Shown here: positions 7,728 to 16,733 of the stretch, in pieces | Layout: every line of letters begins with the position of its first letter | Position numbering within the stretch: the first letter of the stretch is position 1 | IMG/VR virus record: IMGVR_UViG_3300031964_000524 | Span: 1 to 38,177 of that record | DNA length: 38,177 bases | Strand: one strand, 5' to 3' | Origin: a virus | The notes under the pieces: model-generated | What the model was told of the DNA's origin: nothing | What the model saw: the letters and a program-made list of their open reading frames with translations, nothing else | Database searches by the model: none | Made by a program: the position numbers and the translations under genes

Positions 7728-9395
7728 ATGGCAGATTACGGTGACGCGCTTGCGGGGATGAGTCGGAGTGGGAATGTTTTGCAGTCGCTGGGCTACGACC
7801 CGGAAGATTTGAAGGCTGATCCTGCTTTGCGTGCTCAGGTAATGCAATCCCTTACGGCACCGATGCAGGTTGCGCAGAACGCAACGCCCCCGAATCCTCG
7901 CACGATGACTGGGGCACCCGCGAATCCAAACCCGATGAGTCCGAATGGGAATAGCCTCGTTCCGGCGCCAGGTCAGCCGCGCCTCTTCAACCGCGTGCAA
8001 CCCACGGCACCCGCCGCGCCCCCGCCGGCATCGTTGGCACCGTCCGCACCCACGCCTGCAAGCATGGCAACCGGCAAGCCTCCCGTAAGCCCCTCGGTCA
8101 GTCCATCCGGCAACGGCCCAGACATCACCAATGCCCGCCAGGCCGCTGGAAACCTGCTCGCTCCAGAGCCAGCGCTGCCAGACACGACTGCCGACGATAC
8201 CACCATCGCAGCCAAAAGCGCACCCATAAACCCCGATCAAAAGCAGTACAAAGAGAGCTTCTGGGGCAACGTTGGCAGAGGGTTGAATGACTTCCGCGAA
8301 GGGTTCGCCGGGCATCCGGAGAAGGTAGTCGACTACAGCGCGCCCAACGAGCAATACCGCCAAGACGATGCCACCCGGCAAGCGCAACTAGGCAGGGCAC
8401 AGACTGACCGAACGAACATCCTTGAGCGGTTCAAGCAGATGTCCGACCAGCGTAAGCAGCAGGACGCTGCCTCGAAAGATGCCGGAGAGATTTCCAACAC
8501 GACTGCGGATATTCCGATCAAGCAGCAAAACGCGGACGCTGACACCTCGCGTGCCGCGACTGAAAAGCAGGTGGCTGATCAAAACTCTCCTGCGGGCAAG
8601 GTTGCGACTACAGACGCTCAATTCGACGAAGCCACAAAGAAAGCCGACCAACTAGGGCTAAAGGGAACGAATCGCACCCTCTTTTTGGCTAACGGAAAGA
8701 TTCCAGATCCACGGCAAGCGACGGAAGATGAAATTGCAACCCACCAGGCGATGCAAGTCTTCCAGAGGGAGAACGGGCACGCCCCGCAAACGCTTGAGGA
8801 CTACCGCCAGATCCGCCAAGCCGCAAAGGGTGAGAAGGATCAAGGCACCCAAATGCTTGTTCCTGATGGCAAGGGCGGAATGACAGCAAAGCTCATCCAA
8901 CCGGGCGACTCTGTTCCTGCTGGCGCGACCTCGATCAGCGGCAAGCCAGCGATCACCACGCCGGGAGGGCTACAACCGACCGTGGCCGACCGCAACCGCG
9001 CCAGCCTCGCGCACGTCGCCTCTGACAATCTCGACCAAATCCAAGATGTCGTTACCCGCAGGCCAGACTTGTTAGGCATGATTGGTGGACGCATCTCGAA
9101 CGTCGACCAAATGATCGGCTCTGACGATCCCGATCTTCAGGTTCTCGGTAATGCTGCGCACAATTTTGCGATGGCAAACGCTGGTATCCACGGCTCCCGC
9201 TCCTTTGAGAACGTAAAGGCCGCAGAGCAAGAGCTTTTGAATGGGCTAAAGACTGGGCCTAAGGGCGTGGGTGGGGCGATCAAGTCCAACCGAGACAACC
9301 TAACCTCCATCATTGAACGGGTGGAGGGCAAGAAGGCAGCGACTGGAGCGACAGGCACGTTCAACTGGGATGCTCATCCTGTGGTGAAACCGTAA
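7728..9395 (+). CDS. Putative internal virion/ejection protein
   Basis: 555 residues starting directly after the previous stop. Residues about 45-130 are Pro/Ala/Ser-rich and disordered. About 165-290 is a long, charged, Gln- and Asp-rich helical region (coiled coil likely), and the C-terminal 150 residues are helical and more globular (DNLDQIQDVVTRRPDLLGMI). No enzyme motif is visible. Large helical proteins of this kind, placed in series after tail genes, are the ejected internal proteins of podoviruses. It shares the operon and composition with the 743-residue gene that follows, overlapping it by one base (TAATG). Confidence 0.5.
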   Translation: MADYGDALAGMSRSGNVLQSLGYDPEDLKADPALRAQVMQSLTAPMQVAQNATPPNPRTMTGAPANPNPMSPNGNSLVPAPGQPRLFNRVQPTAPAAPPPASLAPSAPTPASMATGKPPVSPSVSPSGNGPDITNARQAAGNLLAPEPALPDTTADDTTIAAKSAPINPDQKQYKESFWGNVGRGLNDFREGFAGHPEKVVDYSAPNEQYRQDDATRQAQLGRAQTDRTNILERFKQMSDQRKQQDAASKDAGEISNTTADIPIKQQNADADTSRAATEKQVADQNSPAGKVATTDAQFDEATKKADQLGLKGTNRTLFLANGKIPDPRQATEDEIATHQAMQVFQRENGHAPQTLEDYRQIRQAAKGEKDQGTQMLVPDGKGGMTAKLIQPGDSVPAGATSISGKPAITTPGGLQPTVADRNRASLAHVASDNLDQIQDVVTRRPDLLGMIGGRISNVDQMIGSDDPDLQVLGNAAHNFAMANAGIHGSRSFENVKAAEQELLNGLKTGPKGVGGAIKSNRDNLTSIIERVEGKKAATGATGTFNWDAHPVVKP

Positions 9396-11626
9396 TGGCA
9401 GACAAGTCCGTTCCCATCGTCGATCCTTCGGGGCAGGTGCGCATGATCCCCGCAGCGCAGGTGGATGCTGCAATTGCCGCTGGTGGGAAGCATGCCATTA
9501 AAATGACAGACCCCAAAGGGACGCCGCGGTGGATTCCTGATGATCAAATGCATGCAGCTATCGCAGCCGGCGGAAAGATTGCCCCGGAGCAGTCATCAGG
9601 AGCGCTAAAGTTTTTGAAGAATTTCGCAGACGCATCAGGACTGTCAACAGTGGGGAATATTTTGGCGCACCCACTGAACGACATCAAGAACCTTGCCACG
9701 ATGACAGATCCCAATGCGATCGATAACCCAATTCGCAACGCAGTGGGCAGCACAATTCAGAACACGGTAGAGGAAGGCAAGGCAGCGTTTGACGCAGCCA
9801 AGCATGACCGGCGTGGCGAAGCCATCGCACATCTCGTCCAAGCGGTTCCGGTAGTGGGTCAGGTCGCAAAGGCGGCAGGCGAGTCCATTCCAAGTTCTGG
9901 CGACGAAAGCTACACAGGCTTGCTCAAGAGCGAAGTTACCGACCCTGCGACTATGGGCACGATTGTAGGCACAGCCGTATCACCAGCCGTGGCTGAAGGT
10001 TCAGGGCAAGTGCTCAAGATGGCAGGTAGAATTCCTTTGGCGCGTGGGGTAAATGTCGGCGACATTGCATCCGCAGTGAAGGACCCAGCACAAGCGCGCA
10101 GCGCAGCGCAACTAGCAAAAGAACGGTTCATCCAGCATGTGCGGCCCAAGCCGCTAGCGCTTACGCCGGCCGAACTCCAAGCTCAGAGCCTAGTCAAGGC
10201 GATGACTCCAGATGAGGCTGCTGTGCCAAACATCAAGAGCGCCTCAAGTGAAGTTGGCGATGCACTCGCCGCCGCCCAGCGTAAGGGAATCCCCATCAAC
10301 AGCAAGCTCGACGCCGCCAAGGCCTTCCGCGATCGCGCCGCAGATGTCCAGGCACACTACACCGACAATCTGCTACGTCCACACTCTGGCAAGTTCCAAA
10401 CGGTTCCGGAAGAGTACAACGGCGAGATGTCGGGCAATGGCAAGAACCAAGCGACCCTCGGACAAATCAATGACCGAGTGGATGTCATCAACCGCGAACT
10501 CAAGTCGAACTTCCGCAAAAAGCTGAAATCTCAGACGACTGAGGCGAATGCCAGCGATGCGGACCTTCTGGCGGAGAAGCAGCAGTTGACCAAGACCCTG
10601 CACGGCTCACTTGCGGACATGAATGGGCTTGAGCCGGATGACATTGCCGATGTTCGCCAGCGCGCCGGCAAGCTGCGCTCCCTTGCGGATGAGATGGAAT
10701 CTTCTGCAAACAAGGACACCGTGCAGGCTGGGCGCCGCGAGACTGGATCAACGTCCTCTCCGATCAAGGGAATAACCGAGAGTACTGTGGACAAGGTATC
10801 TGGTGGCCCCGAAATTGTCGGAAACCGAGTAGTAAAGGAGGCTCTCTCGAACTTTGACACCACCGAAAAGCCCTTACCGCAGCCAAAACTCCCCGACCCA
10901 GAAACGACAGCCACCACTCCGGAAGCCGCCCAGAGAGAGTTCCTGCGCCAGCAAGAGCTCGAGCAGAATTCGCAGGACGCAGCGATCCAAAGGAATGCAG
11001 AGGCAAACAAACTACGCGAACAGAATGTTGACACCCAGCGAGGCGTCGCGCAACAGGAAGCGATTAGAGCTACGCAAGGGGAGCAGACCGCAGCAGACCT
11101 CGCGGCTGATCGAAACAAGCAAGCGAACTCGCTTCGCGATCAAAACACCGACGTACAGCGTACCGCCGCCCAGCAAGAGGTGATTCGCCAGCAAGAGCTG
11201 GACAACGCGGCGCAGGATGCAGGAGCGGCACGCAGCGGGGTCGCAGACGAAGCGCGCGAGGGCAACAGGGCTGCATCCTTCCAAGCGCGCACAGGCAGGC
11301 CTTCTCCGGTCGATAAAGATGTGGTCACCAAGACTATGACGCAGCCCTCGCCCACCGCAGGGCAGGCCACGCCGCCCATCGCCCTTCCACCGCCCGCAGC
11401 AGACGTTGCCAGCACGGTGCCGCGCCAGACCACCGAGAGCAAGCAGGTAGTGGCTCCGGACGCCGCCAGAGGGGTCAGCGCGGTCAATATGGACGTTACG
11501 GTACCCGAAGCCACCCCCGCGACGCACATCTTCAGTAAAGCGGCAGCGGCTAAAGCTTCCCCAGAAACGGACGTGAACGCAGCGGCGGCGGCGGCGAAGG
11601 CTGCGGGCTATGAGGTTGTTGAATGA
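9395..11626 (+). CDS. Large putative internal virion/ejection protein with N-terminal tandem repeat
   Basis: 743 residues. The first 65 residues hold two copies of a short unit, DP(S/K)Gx(V/P)R(M/W)IP followed by about 10 residues and AAIAAGGK; similar short units occur at the N-termini of other phage virion proteins. A helical and partly hydrophobic Ala/Gly/Val region follows (about 130-215, including VVGQVAKAAG and GTIVGTAVSPAVA). Residues about 510-630 form long coiled coils with two related units (LREQNVDTQR and LRDQNTDVQR, each followed by AQQE). The C-terminus is Ala-rich. The gene overlaps its neighbours on both sides by 1-4 bases. The virion-internal role is inferred from architecture and context, without a family match. 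Confidence 0.5.
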   Translation: MADKSVPIVDPSGQVRMIPAAQVDAAIAAGGKHAIKMTDPKGTPRWIPDDQMHAAIAAGGKIAPEQSSGALKFLKNFADASGLSTVGNILAHPLNDIKNLATMTDPNAIDNPIRNAVGSTIQNTVEEGKAAFDAAKHDRRGEAIAHLVQAVPVVGQVAKAAGESIPSSGDESYTGLLKSEVTDPATMGTIVGTAVSPAVAEGSGQVLKMAGRIPLARGVNVGDIASAVKDPAQARSAAQLAKERFIQHVRPKPLALTPAELQAQSLVKAMTPDEAAVPNIKSASSEVGDALAAAQRKGIPINSKLDAAKAFRDRAADVQAHYTDNLLRPHSGKFQTVPEEYNGEMSGNGKNQATLGQINDRVDVINRELKSNFRKKLKSQTTEANASDADLLAEKQQLTKTLHGSLADMNGLEPDDIADVRQRAGKLRSLADEMESSANKDTVQAGRRETGSTSSPIKGITESTVDKVSGGPEIVGNRVVKEALSNFDTTEKPLPQPKLPDPETTATTPEAAQREFLRQQELEQNSQDAAIQRNAEANKLREQNVDTQRGVAQQEAIRATQGEQTAADLAADRNKQANSLRDQNTDVQRTAAQQEVIRQQELDNAAQDAGAARSGVADEAREGNRAASFQARTGRPSPVDKDVVTKTMTQPSPTAGQATPPIALPPPAADVASTVPRQTTESKQVVAPDAARGVSAVNMDVTVPEATPATHIFSKAAAAKASPETDVNAAAAAAKAAGYEVVE

Positions 11627-13068
11627 GCACCTACCATCACGGGTTGGTGCCAAAGTTTCATCACGGGCTGGTAGAGAAGTCTGCGCACGCACCGACTTCT
11701 AAAGGACTTACGCACCCAGCAGGAAAGGTCACTGGTATAGACGAATCCAGCGGGCTTCCCATTGTGCGTCGGGATGCTGCACACTCTCCCACAGACTCCC
11801 ATAACTCTCCCATCGGCAAAGAAGAACCTAAGACTGGCCGCGACATCCTGCACGTACCGAATGATGAGGATGAGATAGCCGCGAAGGTCAAGGCGGAGCA
11901 CCAGGGCATCAAAGACCGGTTGCATAAGGCCATTGCGCCGATCAAGGGTGCAAAGATTCACGGCTCCCGCGACGAAAAGCCAGAAGAGCGCGTAGACGAG
12001 AAGATTCAGGACGAGGGGCAGAACCCGCGCACCATTCCAGACTTCTCAGGCTTCCGAGTAGCCGTAGACTCGCATGATGCCCACAAGCAAGCGGCAGATG
12101 CCATCCGCAAAAACTTCAACGTGGTGCGGGAGAAAGACGAGTTTGAGAATGGTGCACCGGATACCTCCTTCCACGCGCACATGATGCAGGTCCAGCAGCC
12201 GGGAAGCGACGTCTCTCACGAAGTGCAGGTCTTACCCAAGCAGGTGGCGGACACCGCAGAAAGCACGCACGACCTCTACGAGAAAGCAAGAACAGGGGAT
12301 AAGGGCGCTGCGGAGACCATGAAGGGCAAGAACGAAGCCTCGTGGCAAGACTTCCAGAAAGGCCAAAATAAAATCTCTCCACACGGTGTCAAGAGTGATC
12401 TTCTTGGTACACTTCCAGCAAGTTCAAAGAACCAAAATTCTGGAAGCAAAGGAGGTCGCGGAGAATCGCCAGAGCAACCGAAGGCTGGGGCAGCGGGTGC
12501 CCCAGCTAAGGTACAGGTAAGAACGGGGATTACGGTAAAGCTTCCTGATGGGCGGACAGGGGTAGTGAAGGGAATCAGTCCGAAGGGTGAGGTAGAGGTA
12601 AAGCTTGCGGCCGGTGGGAGGGCGCGGGCAAATAAGAGCCAGGTGACGGTGGTGGACCCGAACGGGCCGGTAAAGGGTGTAACGGCGGGAACGCCAGGGC
12701 ACGACAAGCCAACGCCGGGAAGCATAGCAGTAGATTTGGATCGTACCATCGCACAATTTGATACTTACAAGGGAGCATCCGTCATTGGTGCACCTATTCC
12801 CGAGGAGGTTGAGCACGTCAAGCAACTACTCTCCGAGGGTAAGGATGTCTGGATATACACCGCGCGCGCGAAGGACCCTGAGGCTATCCCAGCAATCAAG
12901 GCATGGACAAGAAAGAACATCGGCGAAGAACTCCCAATTACGAATATTAAGTTCCCAGAGTTCGGCGTTTTCATTGACGACCGCGCGCAGTTGCCTGTTC
13001 AGATGCAGAAAGGGGGCCAAGATGCCAGCAGTCAGCGAGAGTCAGAGGAGATGGCTGTACACGCGTGA
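11623..13068 (+). CDS. RelA/SpoT-synthetase-like domain fused to KOW-like and HAD phosphatase domains
   Basis: 481 residues, start overlapping the previous stop (ATGA). Residues about 105-230 read like a RelA/SpoT-type nucleotidyltransferase domain: a basic GSRDEKPEER helix, IPDFSGFRVAVD (the 'D-x-x-G-x-R-v' strand), DEFENG, SFHAHM, and SHEVQVL (the 'E-V-Q' strand) followed by THDLYEKAR. The GTP-stacking Tyr of the classical Y-x-S-x-H motif is not conserved, so ppGpp synthesis is uncertain. Residues about 295-350 look KOW/SH3-like (LPDGRTGVVKGIS). Residues about 366-470 are a HAD phosphatase: VDLDRTI (DxDxT), IYTAR, and GVFIDDRA, resembling phage nucleotidases or polynucleotide 3'-phosphatases. 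Its place after the internal virion genes suggests it may be packaged and injected, but that is inference. Confidence 0.6.
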   Translation: MSTYHHGLVPKFHHGLVEKSAHAPTSKGLTHPAGKVTGIDESSGLPIVRRDAAHSPTDSHNSPIGKEEPKTGRDILHVPNDEDEIAAKVKAEHQGIKDRLHKAIAPIKGAKIHGSRDEKPEERVDEKIQDEGQNPRTIPDFSGFRVAVDSHDAHKQAADAIRKNFNVVREKDEFENGAPDTSFHAHMMQVQQPGSDVSHEVQVLPKQVADTAESTHDLYEKARTGDKGAAETMKGKNEASWQDFQKGQNKISPHGVKSDLLGTLPASSKNQNSGSKGGRGESPEQPKAGAAGAPAKVQVRTGITVKLPDGRTGVVKGISPKGEVEVKLAAGGRARANKSQVTVVDPNGPVKGVTAGTPGHDKPTPGSIAVDLDRTIAQFDTYKGASVIGAPIPEEVEHVKQLLSEGKDVWIYTARAKDPEAIPAIKAWTRKNIGEELPITNIKFPEFGVFIDDRAQLPVQMQKGGQDASSQRESEEMAVHA

Positions 13069-13192
13069 TGCAAAGAAGAAACTCGGTGCATCTGGCGTGA
13101 AGGAGTGGCAGCAATCCAGCGCGGGCCTGAACCTACCAGAGAAGAGTCCCAAAGAGAAATTCAAAGCAGCCACCGAAAAACGAAAGCGATAG
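13022..13192 (+). CDS. Small basic protein (DUF3008-like impression)
   Basis: 56 residues from an ATG preceded by an AAAGGGGG ribosome binding site, inside the end of the preceding gene in another frame (47-base overlap). It starts MPAVSESQRRWLYTRDAKKK and ends with a Lys/Arg-rich tail (EKFKAATEKRKR). Small phage proteins of the MPAxSxxQxR type (DUF3008-like) look similar; they are common beside structural genes and have no known function. The strong binding site and the closely following gene (7 bases) support that it is real. Confidence 0.6.
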   Translation: MPAVSESQRRWLYTRDAKKKLGASGVKEWQQSSAGLNLPEKSPKEKFKAATEKRKR

Positions 13193-13199
13193 GAGAACC

Positions 13200-14252
13200 A
13201 TGCCGCAGCCCCCAATACCTGCACGGACACGTCTGAGTATCATCGAGGACCTGAAAATAGGTAAGTTCACTCGCGATGCCATTGCGCGCAAGCACAACGT
13301 TGCGGGGGGGGTAGTCACCCGAATCAAGGCTAAGTTAGTCGAGGAAGGGTGGGAATTCAACATGGAAGGGGCCACGCCTCCGGTGATTGCCGACAAAAAG
13401 GAGCCTGAGTTCGATTGGCGAGAGTGGAAGGATTGGATTGGTCAGGGACAAAAGCTCCGCAAAAAGGGAAGCGCCACTCAGAGCTACGCCGAGATACGGC
13501 TGGGCGATGGCACGAAGCCTGTGATTCTCTTCCAACTCGGTGACATTCACATCGGATCGTGGGGATCAGACCATGACATGCTGTGCACGATCACCGAGGA
13601 AATTGCCAGCACTCCGAACCTCTACGTGGCGCTCGTGGGTGACGTGGTGGAGATGGCGATCAAGATGCGATCCGTCCTAGAAGTCATGGGGCAAATTCTC
13701 CCACCGGAACAGCAACTCGCATTCCTCGAGAGCTGGCTCAAAGAAATTCAGCATAAGATAGCGTTCTCATGTTGGGGCAACCATGAGGAGCGCGAGGAGA
13801 AACAGTCCGGCTTCAATTCGATCAAGGCACTGATGTCCAAGGGTTCGGTTTACTTCAACGGCATAGGCCACCCCGACGTCCACGTGGGCGACCAGGTGTA
13901 CAAGTTCGTGGTGAGCCATAAGTACCGCGGCAACAGCATGTACGACGCTACGTTCGGGCCAAAGCGCTATATACGCATGGAAGCTCACGGACGAGAGATT
14001 GCGCTACAGGGCGACCTTCACCGGCCAGCAATCTCGCAGTATGTTGAGGGCGGCTCGGAAAAGTTAGCCATCACTAGCGGCACCCTGCAACTCGACAGCA
14101 GCTATGTCAAACGGTACTTCTCTCTCAAGACATTTCCAGTGTTTCCGTGTGTGGTGCTTCGTCATGACAGACACGAATTTATCCCTTTCTGGAATCTCAA
14201 GATGGCGTTAGACTACCTCAATAACGAGTCGGTTGAGGCGAAAAATGATTGA
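13200..14252 (+). CDS. Calcineurin-like metallophosphoesterase with N-terminal helix-turn-helix
   Basis: 350 residues. All five metal-binding blocks of the calcineurin-like family are visible: GDIHIGS (about 115-121), VGDVVEM (about 147), GNHEER (about 193), VSHKYRG (about 239) and GDLHRP (about 271). A two-metal active site cleaving phosphodiesters or phosphomonoesters is therefore expected. Residues about 8-45 form a probable helix-turn-helix (IEDLKIGKFTRDAIARKHNV) that could bring DNA to the catalytic domain. It lies directly upstream of the terminase genes, so a role in DNA end processing or repair during packaging is possible but inferred. Ribosome binding site AGGAG precedes the ATG. 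Substrate unknown. Confidence 0.75.
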   Translation: MPQPPIPARTRLSIIEDLKIGKFTRDAIARKHNVAGGVVTRIKAKLVEEGWEFNMEGATPPVIADKKEPEFDWREWKDWIGQGQKLRKKGSATQSYAEIRLGDGTKPVILFQLGDIHIGSWGSDHDMLCTITEEIASTPNLYVALVGDVVEMAIKMRSVLEVMGQILPPEQQLAFLESWLKEIQHKIAFSCWGNHEEREEKQSGFNSIKALMSKGSVYFNGIGHPDVHVGDQVYKFVVSHKYRGNSMYDATFGPKRYIRMEAHGREIALQGDLHRPAISQYVEGGSEKLAITSGTLQLDSSYVKRYFSLKTFPVFPCVVLRHDRHEFIPFWNLKMALDYLNNESVEAKND

Positions 14253-14361
14253 GATATTGCCGTGCCAAAACTGATGAGGAGTTTGTTGAAACCGTTTGCT
14301 CGGCGTACTGCGTGATAATCCTCAACTCGTGGCCTATTTAATCAACTAAAGGGAGCCTGCC

Positions 14362-14466
14362 GTGCGCAACTGGTTTAGAAGGAAAGTTCTGCAAAACAGA
14401 CTAATGTGGTGGGTGGGAGACGGCAAGACATATGCCCTGCTTCTGGCGATCTGGAAGCGATTGTAG
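14362..14466 (+). CDS. Possible 34-residue basic/hydrophobic small protein
   Basis: A GTG with GGGAG at suitable spacing opens a 34-codon frame (MRNWFRRKVL start, then WWVGDGKTYALLLAIWKRL). It fills much of the 245-base gap between the metallophosphoesterase and the terminase small subunit. The product is basic at both ends with an aromatic and hydrophobic centre, too short to classify. The rest of the gap holds no other open frame with a good start; a GATAAT at 14314-14319 is a weak -10 candidate without a clear -35. It may instead be leader sequence of the terminase genes. Confidence 0.3.
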   Translation: MRNWFRRKVLQNRLMWWVGDGKTYALLLAIWKRL

Positions 14467-14497
14467 ATAATGGGTATAGCACTGCAAAGGTGAGGCA

Positions 14498-15061
14498 ATG
14501 GAAGAAAAGATACTCAATAAGAAAGACCATGACTTCGTATTTCACTTCCTGCGCTACCGGGATATCTACAGGGCCGCCGAGAAAGCGCACATCGCAAAGA
14601 ATCAAGCGAAGAAGACCTACGAACGCATCGAAATCCAGGAAGAGATAGAGCGCCAGTCTGGACTCGTTGATCGTGAGAGAGCACGGGTGCAGGTAGAAGC
14701 CGAAGGCATAACTCGGGCCTTCCTGGATACTCGCCTGGTGCAGCTAATCAACCTTGATGAGAGAAAGCACGCTGCCACGGTCAAAGGCGCATTGGAGCTC
14801 GGCTATGTACGCGCCGGCATCCTCCAGGTGGGCAATACGAAGAGTCTAGACCTCACGCCGGTTAGCCCGGATGACGATGCGCCTCTGCCAACCGTCTATC
14901 AGGCATTGTTCACCGTGGGAGTAACCGCGCAGGCGGCGCCACTCATCCCTGAGGCTGCCCACAGCCAACCAACTCAACCGGAACCCGCAAGAGAGCCAGA
15001 TACGGCAATCCATCCGCAGCAACTGGCGCCAGCGAGGGCTGGGCGAATCAAGATCCTATGA
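14498..15061 (+). CDS. terS: Terminase small subunit
   Basis: 187 residues. The N-terminal half is a helix-turn-helix type domain (DFVFHFLRYRDIYRAAEKAH, with AKNQAKKTYERIEIQEEI) of the kind small terminases use to recognise packaging sites. A central helix with LVQLINLDERKHAATVKGALEL is typical of oligomerising small subunits. The C-terminus is Pro/Ala/Gln-rich and probably contacts the large subunit. Its stop overlaps the start of the large terminase (ATGA), the classic terS-terL arrangement. An AGGTGAGG site precedes the ATG. In this family the protein selects phage DNA and stimulates the large-subunit ATPase during head filling. Confidence 0.75.
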   Translation: MEEKILNKKDHDFVFHFLRYRDIYRAAEKAHIAKNQAKKTYERIEIQEEIERQSGLVDRERARVQVEAEGITRAFLDTRLVQLINLDERKHAATVKGALELGYVRAGILQVGNTKSLDLTPVSPDDDAPLPTVYQALFTVGVTAQAAPLIPEAAHSQPTQPEPAREPDTAIHPQQLAPARAGRIKIL

Positions 15062-16725
15062 TCACGGCTTACAGCCCTACCCCATTTTGGATACCGCCGC
15101 CTTCTCCAGTAGCTCCGGGCGGAACGATGCGTATCGAAACGAATTTTCCTCCAGTGGCGAAGCTTCCGCTCGGCATTGATCCGCAGTGGTGGCCATTAAG
15201 TCCATCTATCCAAGCGGCAATCGGATCTCCGGCTGGTATGGTCCTTGCGGGCGGCGCATCTGGCGGAGGAAAAAGCGATTACCTCGTAGGTGATGCCATG
15301 CAGGAGTATTGGCTACCTACATTTCGGGGTCTGCTATTCCGCGAAAGTCTCGGGGAAATGGACCAACTCAGTGACCGCATGAAACATGTTTATGAGCCAC
15401 TGGGGGCGGTTTATAGGGGAAGGTCAGGCGGAGGCGAGTTTGAGTTCCCGATATTTGACGAGCGTACGCGTCGACCTTTACGGCGCAAAGGTGGAGCTCG
15501 AATAAGGTTTGGTTACCTAGCGCGAGATAGCGATATAGGTAAGTACCGAGGAAATCAGAAGAGTTGGATAGGTATTGATGAAAGCGGTATGCAGCCGGTC
15601 AAGAGAGTCCGCGCTGTCATTCCGTGGCTAGCCCCAATTGATCGCAGGCTACGCCCGAGAATGCGCTTCGCCAGTAATCCTGGTGGGGTAGGCGCGTCAT
15701 GGCAGATGTCAGTGTTCTTGCGCAATCGTTGTCCACTTCACTACCCCCCTCCTCCCCTTGATGACGATCCGACACGTTCCGTAGTTCCAGGCAGAGTGTA
15801 CAGCGGAGCTAGTTGGTCATGGCCTCCAACTCCGAGCGAACTCGTCCACATGACGACAGCATTCTTTCCGGCTACCGTAGCTGATAACCCTTTTTATGGT
15901 CAGCAAAAGATTGATATGCTGCGTTCTCAAACGCCAGAAATTCAAATGCAGCTACTCTTTGGTTGCTGGTGCAATGCAGAGAGCTTGTACTTCGGCTTCA
16001 TGAACCCCGAGCGCCAGGCGCCGCGGCAGTTGATCAAGGACGAATGGTGGATGAACCATGTGATCAGCATCGATTATGGGTTCAAGAATTCATCTGCGGC
16101 CGCCGGCCTCTATGTTACCCAAGAGAGCGGACAGACCTTCGGAATAGACGAGGTTATTGAGCGGCAGATGGGCGCGGTTGACTACGCCAAGATGATCGTG
16201 GAACGGTGGATCACCCCGAAGATCGGAGGCCAGCCGCGGCGAATTGAGTTCATCGTTATGGATCCCGCAACAGATAGTCATGATGATGTGGGCAAGAGCA
16301 AGTTTGAACTAATGGCGGAAGTATTCAATGAATACGGAATCCCCTCGGTCAAAGCGCACAAGGACTCAGAGGACAATGCGCAGAACCTATATGCTGGCCT
16401 AGCCTCGAATATGCTGGTGCTTACCTCGGGCATGCCGCAAACATTCAACTCCGTCAGCACGCGTGTAATTGATGAGCGCAAGGCCATTCTGAAGGTCCAT
16501 GGGGATCCGCTAGATGATTTAATCGACTCCCTACTTTATTTTTGGAACACGTTTATCCGTGAGTCCAAGAAGCCAGAACGCCTCAAATTGCAAGAGAGCC
16601 TCGACAAGATGAGAGAAGCTGGCGCCGACGCAACTGCACTAGCTCGCCGCGCAATGATGGAAACCCGAAGAATTGAAGAGCGCGAGGCGCAGCGGGGTAA
16701 GGGGTTACCGCTTAGGAGACGCTGA
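15058..16725 (+). CDS. terL: Terminase large subunit (packaging ATPase and nuclease)
   Basis: 555 residues, normal for the family. ATPase half: Walker A GGASGGGKS at about 64-72 (a Gly-rich variant common in phage terminases), an FRESLGEMDQL segment (about 97-107), and Walker B SWIGIDES near 170. Nuclease half (RNase H fold): ISIDYGFKNSS with the first Asp near 338, FIVMDPATDS near 400, and the last acidic cluster DDLIDSLLYFW near 486. It docks on the portal, translocates DNA into the prohead and cuts it. The ATG overlapping the terS stop was kept as start; a second ATG at 15127 would remove 23 Pro-rich residues. It is the last plus-strand gene before a hairpin-rich non-coding stretch. Confidence 0.92.
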   Translation: MITAYSPTPFWIPPPSPVAPGGTMRIETNFPPVAKLPLGIDPQWWPLSPSIQAAIGSPAGMVLAGGASGGGKSDYLVGDAMQEYWLPTFRGLLFRESLGEMDQLSDRMKHVYEPLGAVYRGRSGGGEFEFPIFDERTRRPLRRKGGARIRFGYLARDSDIGKYRGNQKSWIGIDESGMQPVKRVRAVIPWLAPIDRRLRPRMRFASNPGGVGASWQMSVFLRNRCPLHYPPPPLDDDPTRSVVPGRVYSGASWSWPPTPSELVHMTTAFFPATVADNPFYGQQKIDMLRSQTPEIQMQLLFGCWCNAESLYFGFMNPERQAPRQLIKDEWWMNHVISIDYGFKNSSAAAGLYVTQESGQTFGIDEVIERQMGAVDYAKMIVERWITPKIGGQPRRIEFIVMDPATDSHDDVGKSKFELMAEVFNEYGIPSVKAHKDSEDNAQNLYAGLASNMLVLTSGMPQTFNSVSTRVIDERKAILKVHGDPLDDLIDSLLYFWNTFIRESKKPERLKLQESLDKMREAGADATALARRAMMETRRIEEREAQRGKGLPLRRR

Positions 16726-16733
16726 AGTGTAAG

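Noticed and set aside
7674-8387. 237-codon minus-strand frame
   Set aside because: It runs antisense to the internal virion operon; high Arg/Cys/Gly content and lack of a ribosome binding site mark it as a shadow.
12276-12825. Minus-strand frames of 133-157 codons opposite the synthetase/HAD fusion
   Set aside because: The coding-strand protein has clear HAD motifs here; the reverse frames are Pro/Ser/Arg-rich shadows.
16690-16725. Short stem GGTAA/TTACC at the end of terL
   Set aside because: It is inside the coding region with a five-base stem and no T-run, too weak to call a terminator.
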